From Lacticaseibacillus absianus (GTDB lineage Bacteria; Bacillota; Bacilli; Lactobacillales; Lactobacillaceae): a stretch of 64,000 nucleotides of DNA. The position numbers and the translations under genes were made by a program. Below the pieces are notes generated by a model, which was not told the origin of the DNA, ran no database searches, and saw nothing but the letters and a program-made list of their open reading frames with translations. Within the stretch, counting starts at the first letter, position 1, and the number at the start of each line of letters is the position of its first letter. Shown piece by piece: positions 15,976-24,828 of this stretch. The DNA lies in the NCBI RefSeq assembly GCF_013407595.1, contig NZ_JABEKX010000001.1, positions 1,072,522 to 1,136,521 on the forward strand, in the 5' to 3' direction.

Positions 15976-17325
15976 ATGCGGCAAGCAAGACGGAAGAATA
16001 ATCGGTGGTACGGGTGGGCGATCGGCCTGCTCGTGATTTTGGTTGGCGCAGGGGGCTTCGGGGCGTGGCAACTTGGCGCCATGTCCCGAAAGGCTGCGGC
16101 GCCAAACGCCTTGCGTTCGGCGATCAAGACGGCCAAGACCAAGCACAGTGACGGGCACGCCGTCACGGTCAAGGGCAAGGGGGGCACGGTCGTGTATCTG
16201 CTGCCGCGCAACCAGACGCAACCGTCGGCGGCCCTGCGCACGCAGGCCCAAGCGGCATTGCCGGCCAGCGGGCGACAGCGCACCGTCGTGGCGAGTGTCG
16301 CCGCCACGAACGGGCCGATGGGGTTGACGGCGCTGCGCGCGACCTTCACCGGGTACAGTATCGTGCATGATCAGCTGCGGGTGACGAAGCATGCCGCCAA
16401 GGGTGTCGGCGTCGTGGACGCTGGTGGACACGCGGCGACGATCGCTAACCTGGTGCCGGATGATTACACGCGCCGGGCGGTGAACTATGCCGCCAAGCAA
16501 GTCTTAGTCGAGCAGCACAAGCAGACGCCGGACACCCTGGCGCAGGTGCTGGCGATGCCGCTGCTCGCGAGCATGACGGCGACGAATTTTCACCTCGACA
16601 AGTCCGCGTTGGGCATCACCGATGCGGCGGGCAAAACGCTGGTCTCCGTGCCGCTTAGCCGCATCGCACCGTACTTGCGGGATGGGGGCGCCACGGCCAC
16701 GTCTGGCAAGGTGGTCGCGTTGACCTTCGACGATGGCCCGAATCCCACCACGACGCCTAAGGTGCTCAAGGCACTGGCAGACGCCCAGGTCAAGGCGACA
16801 TTCTTCATGGTCGGGACCGGGCTGCGCGACTTCCCGACGACCGCCAAAGCCGTTGCGGCAGCCGGCCACGAAGTCGGGATCCACACCTATGACCACAAGT
16901 TCCTGCCGGGGCTGAGTCACGCCGAGGCGATGGACGAGATCTACGGCAAGATGACGCAGGTGTACTACGACGTGTTCGGCAAGCTCCCAACGCTGTTGCG
17001 GCCACCGTACGGGGCGATCTCCAAACCCATCGCGGATGCGGAGGACCTACCAGCGATCCAGTGGACCACCGACTCCCAGGATTGGGAGTCGCGCAATGCG
17101 ACCGCGATCTTGAATCGGGTCAGCGCGACGACCTATGACGGCGGGATCGTCTTGATGCACGACATTCAGCCGGCCACGGTCCAGGCGTTACCTAATGTGT
17201 TACGCGCGCTCAAGGCCAAAGGGTACCGCTTCGTCACGGTCAGCGAGCTGCTGGGTGGCCGTCTGCTACCGGGTCACCAGTACTTCGGCCGCGGTGATGA
17301 GCGGCTGGTCAGCAACGCGAAGTGA
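15976..17325 (+). CDS. pgdA: Membrane-anchored polysaccharide (peptidoglycan GlcNAc) deacetylase
   Basis: The start at ATG 15976 behind GAGAGGG gives 449 residues. A single membrane anchor lies at about residues 13-35 (YGWAIGLLVILVGAGGFGAW); the rest is outside. A domain of unknown fold (about 60-235) precedes the NodB domain. The NodB motifs are TFDDGP with Asp252/Asp253, HTYDH with metal-binding His303/His307, RPPYG, the Trp-Asp motif around DSQDWE, and LMHD. The enzyme removes acetyl groups from cell-wall GlcNAc, as PgdA proteins do to protect against lysozyme. It is a single-gene unit ending at repeat C. Chitin or xylan substrates are less likely in this context. Confidence 0.85.
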   Translation: MRQARRKNNRWYGWAIGLLVILVGAGGFGAWQLGAMSRKAAAPNALRSAIKTAKTKHSDGHAVTVKGKGGTVVYLLPRNQTQPSAALRTQAQAALPASGRQRTVVASVAATNGPMGLTALRATFTGYSIVHDQLRVTKHAAKGVGVVDAGGHAATIANLVPDDYTRRAVNYAAKQVLVEQHKQTPDTLAQVLAMPLLASMTATNFHLDKSALGITDAAGKTLVSVPLSRIAPYLRDGGATATSGKVVALTFDDGPNPTTTPKVLKALADAQVKATFFMVGTGLRDFPTTAKAVAAAGHEVGIHTYDHKFLPGLSHAEAMDEIYGKMTQVYYDVFGKLPTLLRPPYGAISKPIADAEDLPAIQWTTDSQDWESRNATAILNRVSATTYDGGIVLMHDIQPATVQALPNVLRALKAKGYRFVTVSELLGGRLLPGHQYFGRGDERLVSNAK

Positions 17326-17348
17326 GTCCTAGCAACCAGATCAAACTC

Positions 17349-17517
17349 AAAGGGGCTGTGCCATAACCTCTGGTGGCACGACTATTCCAGAACGTTACGT
17401 GCCATAACGCAACGCCCTAGCCGTATAAGAGCGCTCCCCTGCAAAACCCGAACTTAGGTTTTGCAGGGGAGCGCTCTTATACTCTGGGCTAAAACCGCGT
17501 TATGGCACAGCCCCTTT
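17349..17517 (+). repeat. Palindromic intergenic repeat, copy C (short form)
   Basis: This is the best-preserved copy. Perfect 19-base terminal inverted repeats AAAGGGGCTGTGCCATAAC (17349-17367 and 17499-17517) flank a perfect 26-pair stem (17423-17448 with 17457-17482) around the loop CGAACTTA. It lacks the extra segment of copies A, D and E. It lies between convergent pgdA and the RpiR gene. No transposase is encoded. Confidence 0.88.
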
Positions 17518-17542
17518 GGTTATGTGCGCCGGTCCCGAGCGG

Positions 17543-18331
17543 CTAATCGCCACCCGTCAGTGTTGGGATATGGGTGGCGGCGTGGAGACTCTGGGCCAGT
17601 TTTTCAAGGATGAACACCGCGGGGAGCTGTGTGGTGATCTCGGTCTCCTTCTCCGGATCGCGATAGTTTTTCTGAACGGTCTCGCGTGTGACGGTGTAGG
17701 GGATGTTCAGGTTGGCCAGCTTGGCGATGGTCGAGGCGTCTGTCTGACAGATCGATAGGATCGTTGCGTTGGCGGCCTTCAGGTGCTCCATGTATTCGAT
17801 CACTTCGTGTGTCTCGCCACTGATCGACGTGACGATGAAGCACGTTTGCGCCAAAAATCGGGGTGAAAACATCGTGGAGGGGTAATTGGAGGGATCGGCG
17901 ATCTTCAAGGCCGGGATGGACAGATTGGCGTAATAGAGTTCCCCGTAACCGCCGATCGCCTCAGACGTCCCGGCGCCAAGGAAGACCACGAGCTCTTTGT
18001 TGGTCAGCAGGTCGACCGCCTCAGCGAGTCGCTCCTTGAAGAAGCTCTTTTGGGTCGACTCCAGAAAAGCGATGTACTCCTCGACGTGGTTGTCTTGCGG
18101 CGCATACTGGCTCGCAGACGCGAGGTAAAGCTTGAGGCGCACTTTGAATTCTCCGTAGCCCTCACACTCGAATTTGTGGCAGAACCGGAGGATGGAGGCG
18201 GTGCTGGAGTGTGTTTTCTTGGCCAGGGTCCGGATCGGTAGGTAAGGGATGAGCGAAAGATTCTGGTTGATGTACGTGAAGATCTGGAGGTCAAGGTCGT
18301 TCAACTTGGGGGTGTGATTGAGAAATAGCAC
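17543..18331 (-). CDS. RpiR/MurR-family sugar-phosphate sensing regulator
   Basis: The 262-residue protein has an N-terminal RpiR winged helix (residues 10-75, SLIPYLPIRTLAKKTHSSTA and ILRFCHKFECEGYGEFKV) and a C-terminal SIS domain (about 110-235, LVVFLGAGTSEAIGG, CFIVTSISGETHEVIEYMEH). SIS domains bind phosphosugars. It is divergent from a 6-phospho-beta-glycosidase and a PTS EIIC, the classic place for their regulator. It starts at GTG 18331 with a weak ribosome site, so translation may be low. Confidence 0.88.
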   Translation of the reverse strand: MLFLNHTPKLNDLDLQIFTYINQNLSLIPYLPIRTLAKKTHSSTASILRFCHKFECEGYGEFKVRLKLYLASASQYAPQDNHVEEYIAFLESTQKSFFKERLAEAVDLLTNKELVVFLGAGTSEAIGGYGELYYANLSIPALKIADPSNYPSTMFSPRFLAQTCFIVTSISGETHEVIEYMEHLKAANATILSICQTDASTIAKLANLNIPYTVTRETVQKNYRDPEKETEITTQLPAVFILEKLAQSLHAATHIPTLTGGD

Positions 18332-18440
18332 GAGAAGGCACTTTTCGTGACACGCTTTGTTTGCGACCGGTCACAAGCAACAGGCTAGGGTCATCCGTCA
18401 CAGGAACCCGTCAGAGGCTTTGCCTGATAGCGCTTTTATT

Positions 18441-18457
18441 ATATTGTTATGTTGTTC
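18441..18457 (+). promoter_or_regulatory. Putative operator/-10 of glycosidase operon
   Basis: ATATTGTTATGTTGTTC shares GTTATGTTGT exactly with the intergenic region before the second EIIC gene (23984-23993) and resembles 24789-24798 before the amino-sugar operon. The AT-rich tract stands out in this GC-rich DNA and includes TATATT as a possible -10. Confidence 0.4.
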
Positions 18458-18487
18458 TAAGGTCAATTGAAGGAGGACGACATAGGC

Positions 18488-19891
18488 TTGGCTAATTTGA
18501 AATTTCCTGATGGGTTTTGGTGGGGCGCGGCAACGAGTGCGACCCAGTCTGAAGGGACGGTCGCAGGTGATGGGAAAGGCGACAACATCTGGGATTATGC
18601 GTCTCGTCATTATAACAATCGGTTTTTTGATGGGGTGACGACGCAGGAGACGTCTCGGTTTTATACGGATCACGTCGCCGATATCGACCGCATGAAGGCG
18701 TTAGGGTTGAACTCACTGCGCACGTCGATCTCGTGGTCACGGCTGATCCCTGATGCGAGTGGCACCGTGAATCCGCTGGCGGTTCAGTTCTACCGTGACG
18801 TTTTTCAGCGGATGCGTGACGCTGGGATCGCGCCGTTCGTCAATCTGTTTCACTTCGATCTCCCCATGTACCTGCAGACTGAGGGCGGATGGGAGAACAA
18901 AGCGACGATCGACGCATACGCGCGTTACGCGAAAACTTGTTTTGAGCTGTTCGGGGACCTGGTCGATCATTGGTTCACATTCAATGAGCCGATGATCCCT
19001 GCGGAGGCCGGGTATTTACACGATCGGCATTATCCATTCGTTGTGGAATTCAAGCGGGCCGCCCAAGTGTTGCACAATATCGTGGTCGCGCACTGTCGTG
19101 GGATCGAAGCGTTCAGAGCGAGTGGGCTGACCAGTCAGATCGGGATCATCATGGACGTGATCCCGGTCTATCCGCGAAGCCAGAACCCAGCTGATCTCAA
19201 GGCGGCACATATGGCGGATCTGTTCTACACGAAGAGTCTGAACGAGGCGATCCTGAAGGGCCACTATCCAAGCGAGCTGAATGAGGTGCTGACGCAATAC
19301 GGACAACGCCCAGAGGCCGTCTCCGCGGAAGAACTGGCGCTCATCGCGGCCACTAAGATCGACCTGTTGGGGATCAACTATTACCGCCCACGGCGCGTCA
19401 AAGCGCGTGAGTCACTGCCGAATCCTGAAGGGGTCTTTGCGCCAGAGTGGTTCTTCGAGCCCTATGAAATGCCGGGGCGGCAGATGAATACGTCTAGGGG
19501 GATCGAAATCTATCCAGAGGCACTGTATGACATCGCCAAGATGATCGATCGCGATTATCCAGGCATCCCCTGGTTCGTGTCGGAGAACGGGATCGGGATC
19601 CAGGATGAGGCGCGCTTCATTCGAGACGGGATGGTCCAAGATGATTACCGGATCGATTTTTTGAAGGCGCACCTCGCTTGCTTGCACCGGGCGATCAGTG
19701 AGGGCAGTCACTGCCTCGGGTATCACATGTGGACGTTCGTTGACTGCTGGTCATGGATGAATGCCTACAAGAATCGTTACGGATTCTACCGCTTAGACCT
19801 TGCCACGGGTGAAAAAACGTTGAAAAAGTCAGGGGTCTGGTTCAAACAGCTGATCCAAGCGAACGGGTTTGAGCTGACCCAGACTGAATAG
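18488..19891 (+). CDS. GH1 6-phospho-beta-glycosidase
   Basis: This glycoside hydrolase family 1 enzyme of about 467 residues opens LKFPDGFWWGAATSATQSEG. The acid/base Glu167 is in TFNEP and the nucleophile Glu366 in VSENG. The substrate loop YKNRYGFYRLD with following KSGVWF resembles the phosphate-binding region of 6-phospho-beta-glucosidases and galactosidases. It would split the phosphorylated disaccharide delivered by the PTS. The exact start is unsure: AGGAGG (18471-18476) is followed by ATA 18482 and TTG 18488 in frame, with no ATG, which may keep translation low. It forms an operon with the EIIC 11 bases downstream. Confidence 0.9.
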   Translation: MANLKFPDGFWWGAATSATQSEGTVAGDGKGDNIWDYASRHYNNRFFDGVTTQETSRFYTDHVADIDRMKALGLNSLRTSISWSRLIPDASGTVNPLAVQFYRDVFQRMRDAGIAPFVNLFHFDLPMYLQTEGGWENKATIDAYARYAKTCFELFGDLVDHWFTFNEPMIPAEAGYLHDRHYPFVVEFKRAAQVLHNIVVAHCRGIEAFRASGLTSQIGIIMDVIPVYPRSQNPADLKAAHMADLFYTKSLNEAILKGHYPSELNEVLTQYGQRPEAVSAEELALIAATKIDLLGINYYRPRRVKARESLPNPEGVFAPEWFFEPYEMPGRQMNTSRGIEIYPEALYDIAKMIDRDYPGIPWFVSENGIGIQDEARFIRDGMVQDDYRIDFLKAHLACLHRAISEGSHCLGYHMWTFVDCWSWMNAYKNRYGFYRLDLATGEKTLKKSGVWFKQLIQANGFELTQTE

Positions 19892-19902
19892 GAGGAGAAG
19901 TC

Positions 19903-21240
19903 GTGTCACATTACTTTGATGTCTTGTCGATGAAGCTGCTGCCGATCGCCAACAAGATCGGGGACCAACGTCACTTACAGGCAATCCGCAATGGCCTGAT
20001 CTCGATCTTGCCGCTCACGATCGTCAGCTCTTTTTTCACGATCTTATTGAACTTGCCGATCAATGGCTATTCTGATTTTATTGCGCCCTATGTGAGCGCC
20101 CTGGACGTGCCTTTCCGCTTCACGGTCGGGCTGATGGCCCTGTACGCGGGCTTCACGATCGGGTCTTACTTGGCGGACTCGTACGGGATCGACAAGACCA
20201 CAGGGGGGATCCTGTCGATGCTCGGGACCTTGCTCATGGTCATGCCGGTGCAGATCGCCAAGGGGGTGACGACTGCGGGCAACGCCGTGGTCGCAGACCG
20301 ATACATCCCGTTGACCCCACTTGGGTCTCAGGGGCTCTTCGGTGCAATCTTGGCTGCGTTGATCGCGGTCGAGCTCTACCGCTTCTGCAAAGTGCATAAG
20401 CTGGAGATCAAAATGCCCGATGGGGTACCGCCTGTCGTCGGCGAGTCTTTCGCCGCGCTTCTGCCGACGCTGCTAGTCGTCTTGCTCTTCTGGATCCCAA
20501 GGCACTTTCTGGGGATCAATATCAACGAACTGTTATCGATCCTGATCTCGCCGCTGAAGGGGTTCTTGACCGGGAACAACTTGTTGGGTGGGATCGTGAC
20601 GCAATTCTTCATCTGCCTGTTCTGGACCCTGGGGATCCACGGGCACGCCGTGATGGGGCCGATCATCCGACCATTCTGGGATCAGGCGATCATCGAGAAC
20701 GCGGAATTGTTCCAAAACGGAATGAGTGCCTTCAAGCTGCCGAATATTTTCACGGAGCAGTTCTTCCAGTGGTACGCCCAGATGGGCGGGACCGGGGCAA
20801 CGCTCGCGTTAGTCGTGCTGTTCTTGTTCTCCAAGTCCAAGTATCTGAAGCAATTGGGCCGGTTGTCGATCTTGCCCGGGATCTTTAATATCAATGAGCC
20901 CGTGATCTTCGGCGCGCCGATCGTGATGAATCCGCTGCTTGCGATCCCGTTCATCCTGGTGCCGATCGTGAACACGATCATCATCTATGTGGTGACGGCG
21001 TTAGGCTTCATGCCGCGAATGATGGTGAAGCCGCCGTTCTCGATCCCAGCGCCACTGGGCGCGCTGATCACGACGAACTGGAATTGGTTTGCGTGCATGA
21101 TGGTCTTTGTCTGCTTCTTCGTCTCGCTTGCGATCTATTACCCGTTCTTCAAGGCCTTCGAGAAAACTCAGGTCGCGCAAGAAAATGGGGAATCGACTGC
21201 CGAGCTGCTTGAGTCAGAGGCGGCGTCAACCGCTAAGTAA
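19903..21240 (+). CDS. PTS EIIC, lactose/cellobiose family
   Basis: The 445-residue integral membrane permease has about ten hydrophobic helices and starts VSHYFDVLSMKLLPIANKIG. The signature GIHGHAVMGPIIRP, the conserved NEPVIFGAPIVMNP and the C-terminal PAPLGAL region place it in the Lac/Cel EIIC family that transports and phosphorylates beta-linked disaccharides. GTG 19903 follows AGGAGGAGA. No EIIA or EIIB gene is nearby, so it must borrow these from another locus. Together with the glycosidase it forms a two-gene operon. Confidence 0.92.
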   Translation: MSHYFDVLSMKLLPIANKIGDQRHLQAIRNGLISILPLTIVSSFFTILLNLPINGYSDFIAPYVSALDVPFRFTVGLMALYAGFTIGSYLADSYGIDKTTGGILSMLGTLLMVMPVQIAKGVTTAGNAVVADRYIPLTPLGSQGLFGAILAALIAVELYRFCKVHKLEIKMPDGVPPVVGESFAALLPTLLVVLLFWIPRHFLGININELLSILISPLKGFLTGNNLLGGIVTQFFICLFWTLGIHGHAVMGPIIRPFWDQAIIENAELFQNGMSAFKLPNIFTEQFFQWYAQMGGTGATLALVVLFLFSKSKYLKQLGRLSILPGIFNINEPVIFGAPIVMNPLLAIPFILVPIVNTIIIYVVTALGFMPRMMVKPPFSIPAPLGALITTNWNWFACMMVFVCFFVSLAIYYPFFKAFEKTQVAQENGESTAELLESEAASTAK

Positions 21241-21268
21241 TCAAGCGGCCCCTGCGCCGCGATACAAA

Positions 21269-21300
21269 CAAGCCATTCGCTTTTTATGGCGGATGGCTTG
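21269..21300 (+). terminator. Hairpin between convergent EIIC and acetyltransferase genes
   Basis: CAAGCCATTCGC (21269-21280) pairs with GCGGATGGCTTG (21289-21300), 12 pairs with one G-U. It has no long T run after it but lies where both transcripts end. Confidence 0.65.
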
Positions 21301-21323
21301 TTGACTTGTGCGTGTGCGACGCA

Positions 21324-22520
21324 TTAGAAATAGTCCCAGAGCATGGGTGTCAGGTCAGGCTTCACCAGCGCGTTGAGGGCGGCAGACTGTTCTGGCGTCA
21401 GGTCCAGTGTCAGCAGATCCTCGGCGCGGCGATAGCCGAAGAGTAATTGCGTCAGGTCGCGGATGTTCAGTGTCGGGAGGTCTGGCGTCGCGGCGCTTGG
21501 GTCACAGTGGAGGTGGCCGTCAGCACTCGTGATGTGCCAGGTCTGATCATTGGTTGCGATCAGCTCATCGCGAACGGTCAGCGTGAGCGCGATGTGTCGA
21601 GTCGCAGGCAGGCGATATTGAGCCAGGAACTGGGGCAGGTCAATGATCCGGGCCATCATATAGGCTTGGTTGGTCACGCGCAGCGATTTTTTCGTGTGTG
21701 GATCGACGAAGGCATCCAGGCGCGGGCGCGGGTCGCCGGAGACGTAGTCGAAGCTGGCGTATGTCCCCTTGTGCCGCGCGATAAAGCTGAGCAGCTGCCA
21801 GTAGGCTGTTCGGCTGGTCCAGAAAAACTCTTGGAGCGACAGGCTCACATTGCGGTCTCGGATATAGACCACGTCGCCTTCAAGGTGGTCATCGATATAG
21901 CAGAGGGCGACTTCCCAAGTGGGATGTTTGAGGGCCAAGTACTGCGTCCACCAGTCCTCGCGCACGATCCCACCACTTCGATTGAAGGGGTGCGCATTAT
22001 GCAGCGGTGTGATCAGATCGATCACATCGCGATACGGTCGGCGGACGATCCTGACGGCATGTGCTTGTGCAAAAGCGGGCAGGGGGACCTGACCAACGTC
22101 GCGCGTCAGCAGGTGATATTGCGTGCGGTCAAAGACCTGCTCGAATCCGAAACGCCGGTAGAAGGGGAAGGAGAATGGGGCGAGGTAGGCGACCGGGACT
22201 TGATTGGCTTGACAGTCGTTGAAGAACTGCCGCATCAAAGCGGTGATGTTACCGTGTCCGGAGTCCTCTGGGTAGCTGGAGACGTAGCTGATCCCCCGGG
22301 CGGCGAGTTGGTCGCCGCCGAGCTGCATCGTGAAGGGGATGCTCAAAAAGCCGGAGCTGAGCGCCTCTGCGTCGAACGCGCCGTACGCCTCACTGTGCCG
22401 GTAAAGTTGGCTGAAAAAGCGTTGACGCTCAGGCGTGTCAGGCCGGTTAAAGGCGTAGAGTGTCAGTTGGTAGAAGCGGGCTTCTTCCGTCAGTGGATCG
22501 AGGTGACGATAGGTGGTCAA
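21324..22520 (-). CDS. Eis-like GNAT acetyltransferase
   Basis: TTG 22520 behind GAAAGGA gives 398 residues, the normal length for the Eis/MSMEG family (two GNAT folds plus a sterol-carrier-like C-terminal domain). ISYVSSYPEDSGHGNITALM is the acetyl-CoA pyrophosphate loop region, and PFYRRFGFE is the typical GNAT motif B ending. The C-terminal WDYF supplies the terminal carboxylate used in Eis proteins. Members acetylate amines such as polyamines or aminoglycosides. It lies 95 bases after the EIIC gene on the same strand and may be co-transcribed. Confidence 0.82.
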   Translation of the reverse strand: MTTYRHLDPLTEEARFYQLTLYAFNRPDTPERQRFFSQLYRHSEAYGAFDAEALSSGFLSIPFTMQLGGDQLAARGISYVSSYPEDSGHGNITALMRQFFNDCQANQVPVAYLAPFSFPFYRRFGFEQVFDRTQYHLLTRDVGQVPLPAFAQAHAVRIVRRPYRDVIDLITPLHNAHPFNRSGGIVREDWWTQYLALKHPTWEVALCYIDDHLEGDVVYIRDRNVSLSLQEFFWTSRTAYWQLLSFIARHKGTYASFDYVSGDPRPRLDAFVDPHTKKSLRVTNQAYMMARIIDLPQFLAQYRLPATRHIALTLTVRDELIATNDQTWHITSADGHLHCDPSAATPDLPTLNIRDLTQLLFGYRRAEDLLTLDLTPEQSAALNALVKPDLTPMLWDYF

Positions 22521-22614
22521 ATGATCAGATCCTTTCAATCGGGGCGTAAATGAGCAAACGGAGTCGACCTGAAGGCGACCCCGTTGGTGTGACGTCATGA
22601 CGGCGTCATTGAGA

Positions 22615-23916
22615 TTAGGCAGCGTCTTTGTCTGCATCAGCCTCAAGTGCAAGCTGCTGACGCTCGAAGATCTTGAAGAATGGGTAGTAGATCGCAACGG
22701 CGATCACGATGTTGACGATGTTCAGGATCGCGGCTGGAATGCTCCAGTTGGTACTCATGAGCGCGCCAAGCGGGCCAAACAAGGTGAACGGCAACTTCGC
22801 CATCATCATCGGGACAAGACCGGTGATCGTCGCAATGTAGGAGACGATCGTCAAGACGATCGGCGAGAGGATGAACGGGATGACCAAGATCGGGTTCATG
22901 ACGATCGGGGTCCCGAAGACCAGCGGTTCGGAGATGTTGAAGAGCCCAGGCACGATGGTCAGCTTACCCATCTGTTTCGTGAAGGTCGACTTAGAGGTGA
23001 GAAAGAGGATCGCCAGTGCGATCGTCGTCCCTGACCCACCGATCTGAACGAACCACTGCAGGAACTGCTCCGTGAAGATGTTGGGGAGTGCATGGGCATT
23101 CCCTGATTTCGCGAACACATCCATGTTTTCAAGAATCGCGGCATTCCACATTGGGCGAATGATCGGGCCCAGCACATTCTCGCCGTGAATCCCAAAAGAC
23201 CAGAAGAGCTGGATGAAGAAGACGGTCAGAAGGCCCCCGAACAGGCTGTTGCCGACCATGAAGTGCTTCAGCGGGCTGACCAGCAAGGTGATGAAGCTGT
23301 TCATATCAAACTTCAGACCGTAGCGCAAGCCCCAGAACAGCATCATGATCACAAACGCCGGGATCAGTGCTTCAAAAGACTTCAAGACGGCAGGTGGCAC
23401 GCTGTCTGGCAGCTTGATCGTGATCTTGTGCTGAACGAAGAAGCGGTAGATCTCCACTGAGACGACTGCGGCGACGATCGCGCCGAACAGGCTCGTGGAG
23501 CTGATATCTGCGATCGACAGGTAGTTGCCGGCGGTGATCACGTTTTTCACGTCTTCCGTGACACGAACGGGCGTGACGACCGAGATCAAGTAGCCGACGA
23601 TCGACAGCAGGCCAGAACTCAGGGGATCGAGCCCATAGGATGACCCCAAGTAGTGTGCGACCGAGAAGGCGGCGTAGATCCCCATCATGCCGACCGTGAA
23701 GCGGAACGGGATATCCAGGATCGGCCGGAAGCCTGCGATCATCTGGTCGTAACCGTCGATCGGGATATTCAGAAAGATGACGAAGATCGAGCCAACGATG
23801 GTCAGCGGCATGATGGAGATCAGGCCGTTACGGATCGCAAGCAGGTGGCGCTGGTTACCAATTTTATTGGCAACAGGCATGAAGTACTTCTCAAGGAAGC
23901 TCATCATTTTGTCCAT
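22615..23916 (-). CDS. PTS EIIC, lactose/cellobiose family (second copy)
   Basis: The 433-residue permease is clearly paralogous to the EIIC at 19903: IANKIGDQRHLQAIRNGLIS there versus VANKIGNQRHLLAIRNGLIS here, GIHGENVLGPIIRP, and NISEPLVFGTPIVMNP. It has about ten membrane helices. It is divergent from a GntR regulator and the amino-sugar acid operon, so it is the likely importer for that pathway, delivering a 6-phosphorylated substrate. EIIA and EIIB are absent here too. Confidence 0.92.
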   Translation of the reverse strand: MDKMMSFLEKYFMPVANKIGNQRHLLAIRNGLISIMPLTIVGSIFVIFLNIPIDGYDQMIAGFRPILDIPFRFTVGMMGIYAAFSVAHYLGSSYGLDPLSSGLLSIVGYLISVVTPVRVTEDVKNVITAGNYLSIADISSTSLFGAIVAAVVSVEIYRFFVQHKITIKLPDSVPPAVLKSFEALIPAFVIMMLFWGLRYGLKFDMNSFITLLVSPLKHFMVGNSLFGGLLTVFFIQLFWSFGIHGENVLGPIIRPMWNAAILENMDVFAKSGNAHALPNIFTEQFLQWFVQIGGSGTTIALAILFLTSKSTFTKQMGKLTIVPGLFNISEPLVFGTPIVMNPILVIPFILSPIVLTIVSYIATITGLVPMMMAKLPFTLFGPLGALMSTNWSIPAAILNIVNIVIAVAIYYPFFKIFERQQLALEADADKDAA

Positions 23917-23975
23917 AATTAGTGCTCCTCACAAAATAGATTTGGGTTAAGTTCTTGAAACAACTGGAGTTTAAC

Positions 23976-24027
23976 ATTATAACGTTATGTTGTAAACGTA
24001 TACTTCGGTTTTTTGTCGTGGTATACT
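23976..24027. promoter_or_regulatory. Divergent control region of EIIC and gntR genes
   Basis: A perfect palindrome ATAACGTTAT (23979-23988) overlaps TATAAT on the minus strand (the -10 of the EIIC gene). GTATAC occurs at 23998-24003 and again at 24021-24026, 23 bases apart. GTNTANAC-like half sites are typical operators of the HutC subfamily of GntR proteins, and the second overlaps the TATACT -10 of the gntR gene. Autoregulation is likely. Confidence 0.5.
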
Positions 24028-24063
24028 CGACGTAAACTTTGAATAGAATGGTAGGACCTTGAC

Positions 24064-24765
24064 ATGAAGAGAACCGGGATCCTGTATAAGGACATTGCAG
24101 ACGACATTAAGAAAAAAATATTTCAGGATCGGTACGCCTTGAATGAGGCGATCCCGACTGAAAATGAGCTAATGGCGGCGTACAACGTCAGCAAGATCAC
24201 GGTCCGCAACGCGGTGGAGATCTTAGTCAAGGAAGGCTACTTACGGAAAAAAAGTGGCAAGGGGACGTTCGTGATGAGCAATCGGCCCTTCAACCGGTTG
24301 TCCAAAGCGGATTCCTTCTCGACGATCCTGGAAGCAGAAGGCAAGCTGATGGTCAAAAAAGTGCTGAGTATCACCTCGAGCCTCTACACAGAGGTCCCTG
24401 CGGCGTTTGGTGAGACCAAAGCGGAGATCACGAAGATCGAGCGACTTTACTTTTTGGACGGGCATCCGTTCATTCACTTTGTTCATTATCTGCGGATGCC
24501 GATGGATCAGATCTCCGCAAGCTACCTCGAGCGGCACTCACTTTATCAGGCGCTCAAGATGGCGGACGTGACGGTCAAGCGGTTTGAGGATACGTTTGCG
24601 ACACGCAAGGTCGATCCGCAGATCGAGAAACTGTTGCAGCTTCAAGCGCCATATGCGATGCGGCGGCTGAGATTAGGCTACGATCAGATGGATGAGGTCG
24701 TGGAATACTCACTCGCAACGTACAATACTGACGTGCACCCGTACGAGATCGATTACGAAGTTTAA
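24064..24765 (+). CDS. GntR/HutC-family regulator
   Basis: The 233-residue protein has an N-terminal winged helix (residues 5-70, YKDIADDIKKKIFQ, IPTENELMAAYNVSKITVRN and LRKKSGKGTFV). A UTRA (UbiC-like) ligand domain follows in the second half, ending in YSLATYNTDVHPYEIDY. Such regulators sense sugars or amino-sugar derivatives and repress uptake and breakdown genes. The position between the divergent EIIC and the amino-sugar acid operon makes it the obvious regulator of both. Confidence 0.9.
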   Translation: MKRTGILYKDIADDIKKKIFQDRYALNEAIPTENELMAAYNVSKITVRNAVEILVKEGYLRKKSGKGTFVMSNRPFNRLSKADSFSTILEAEGKLMVKKVLSITSSLYTEVPAAFGETKAEITKIERLYFLDGHPFIHFVHYLRMPMDQISASYLERHSLYQALKMADVTVKRFEDTFATRKVDPQIEKLLQLQAPYAMRRLRLGYDQMDEVVEYSLATYNTDVHPYEIDYEV

Positions 24766-24787
24766 TCTTCGGTTTACTTTCAAAGAT

Positions 24788-24798
24788 TATAATGTTAT
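24788..24798 (+). promoter_or_regulatory. Promoter and operator of amino-sugar acid operon
   Basis: TATAAT (24788-24793) overlaps ATAATGTTAT (24789-24798), a near match to the ATAACGTTAT palindrome before the divergent EIIC. In both places GTTTAC lies 9 bases before TATAAT, suggesting one shared operator layout. Confidence 0.5.
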
Positions 24799-24828
24799 GA
24801 TTGCCGTGAAATCAAAGGAGATGAAGAC

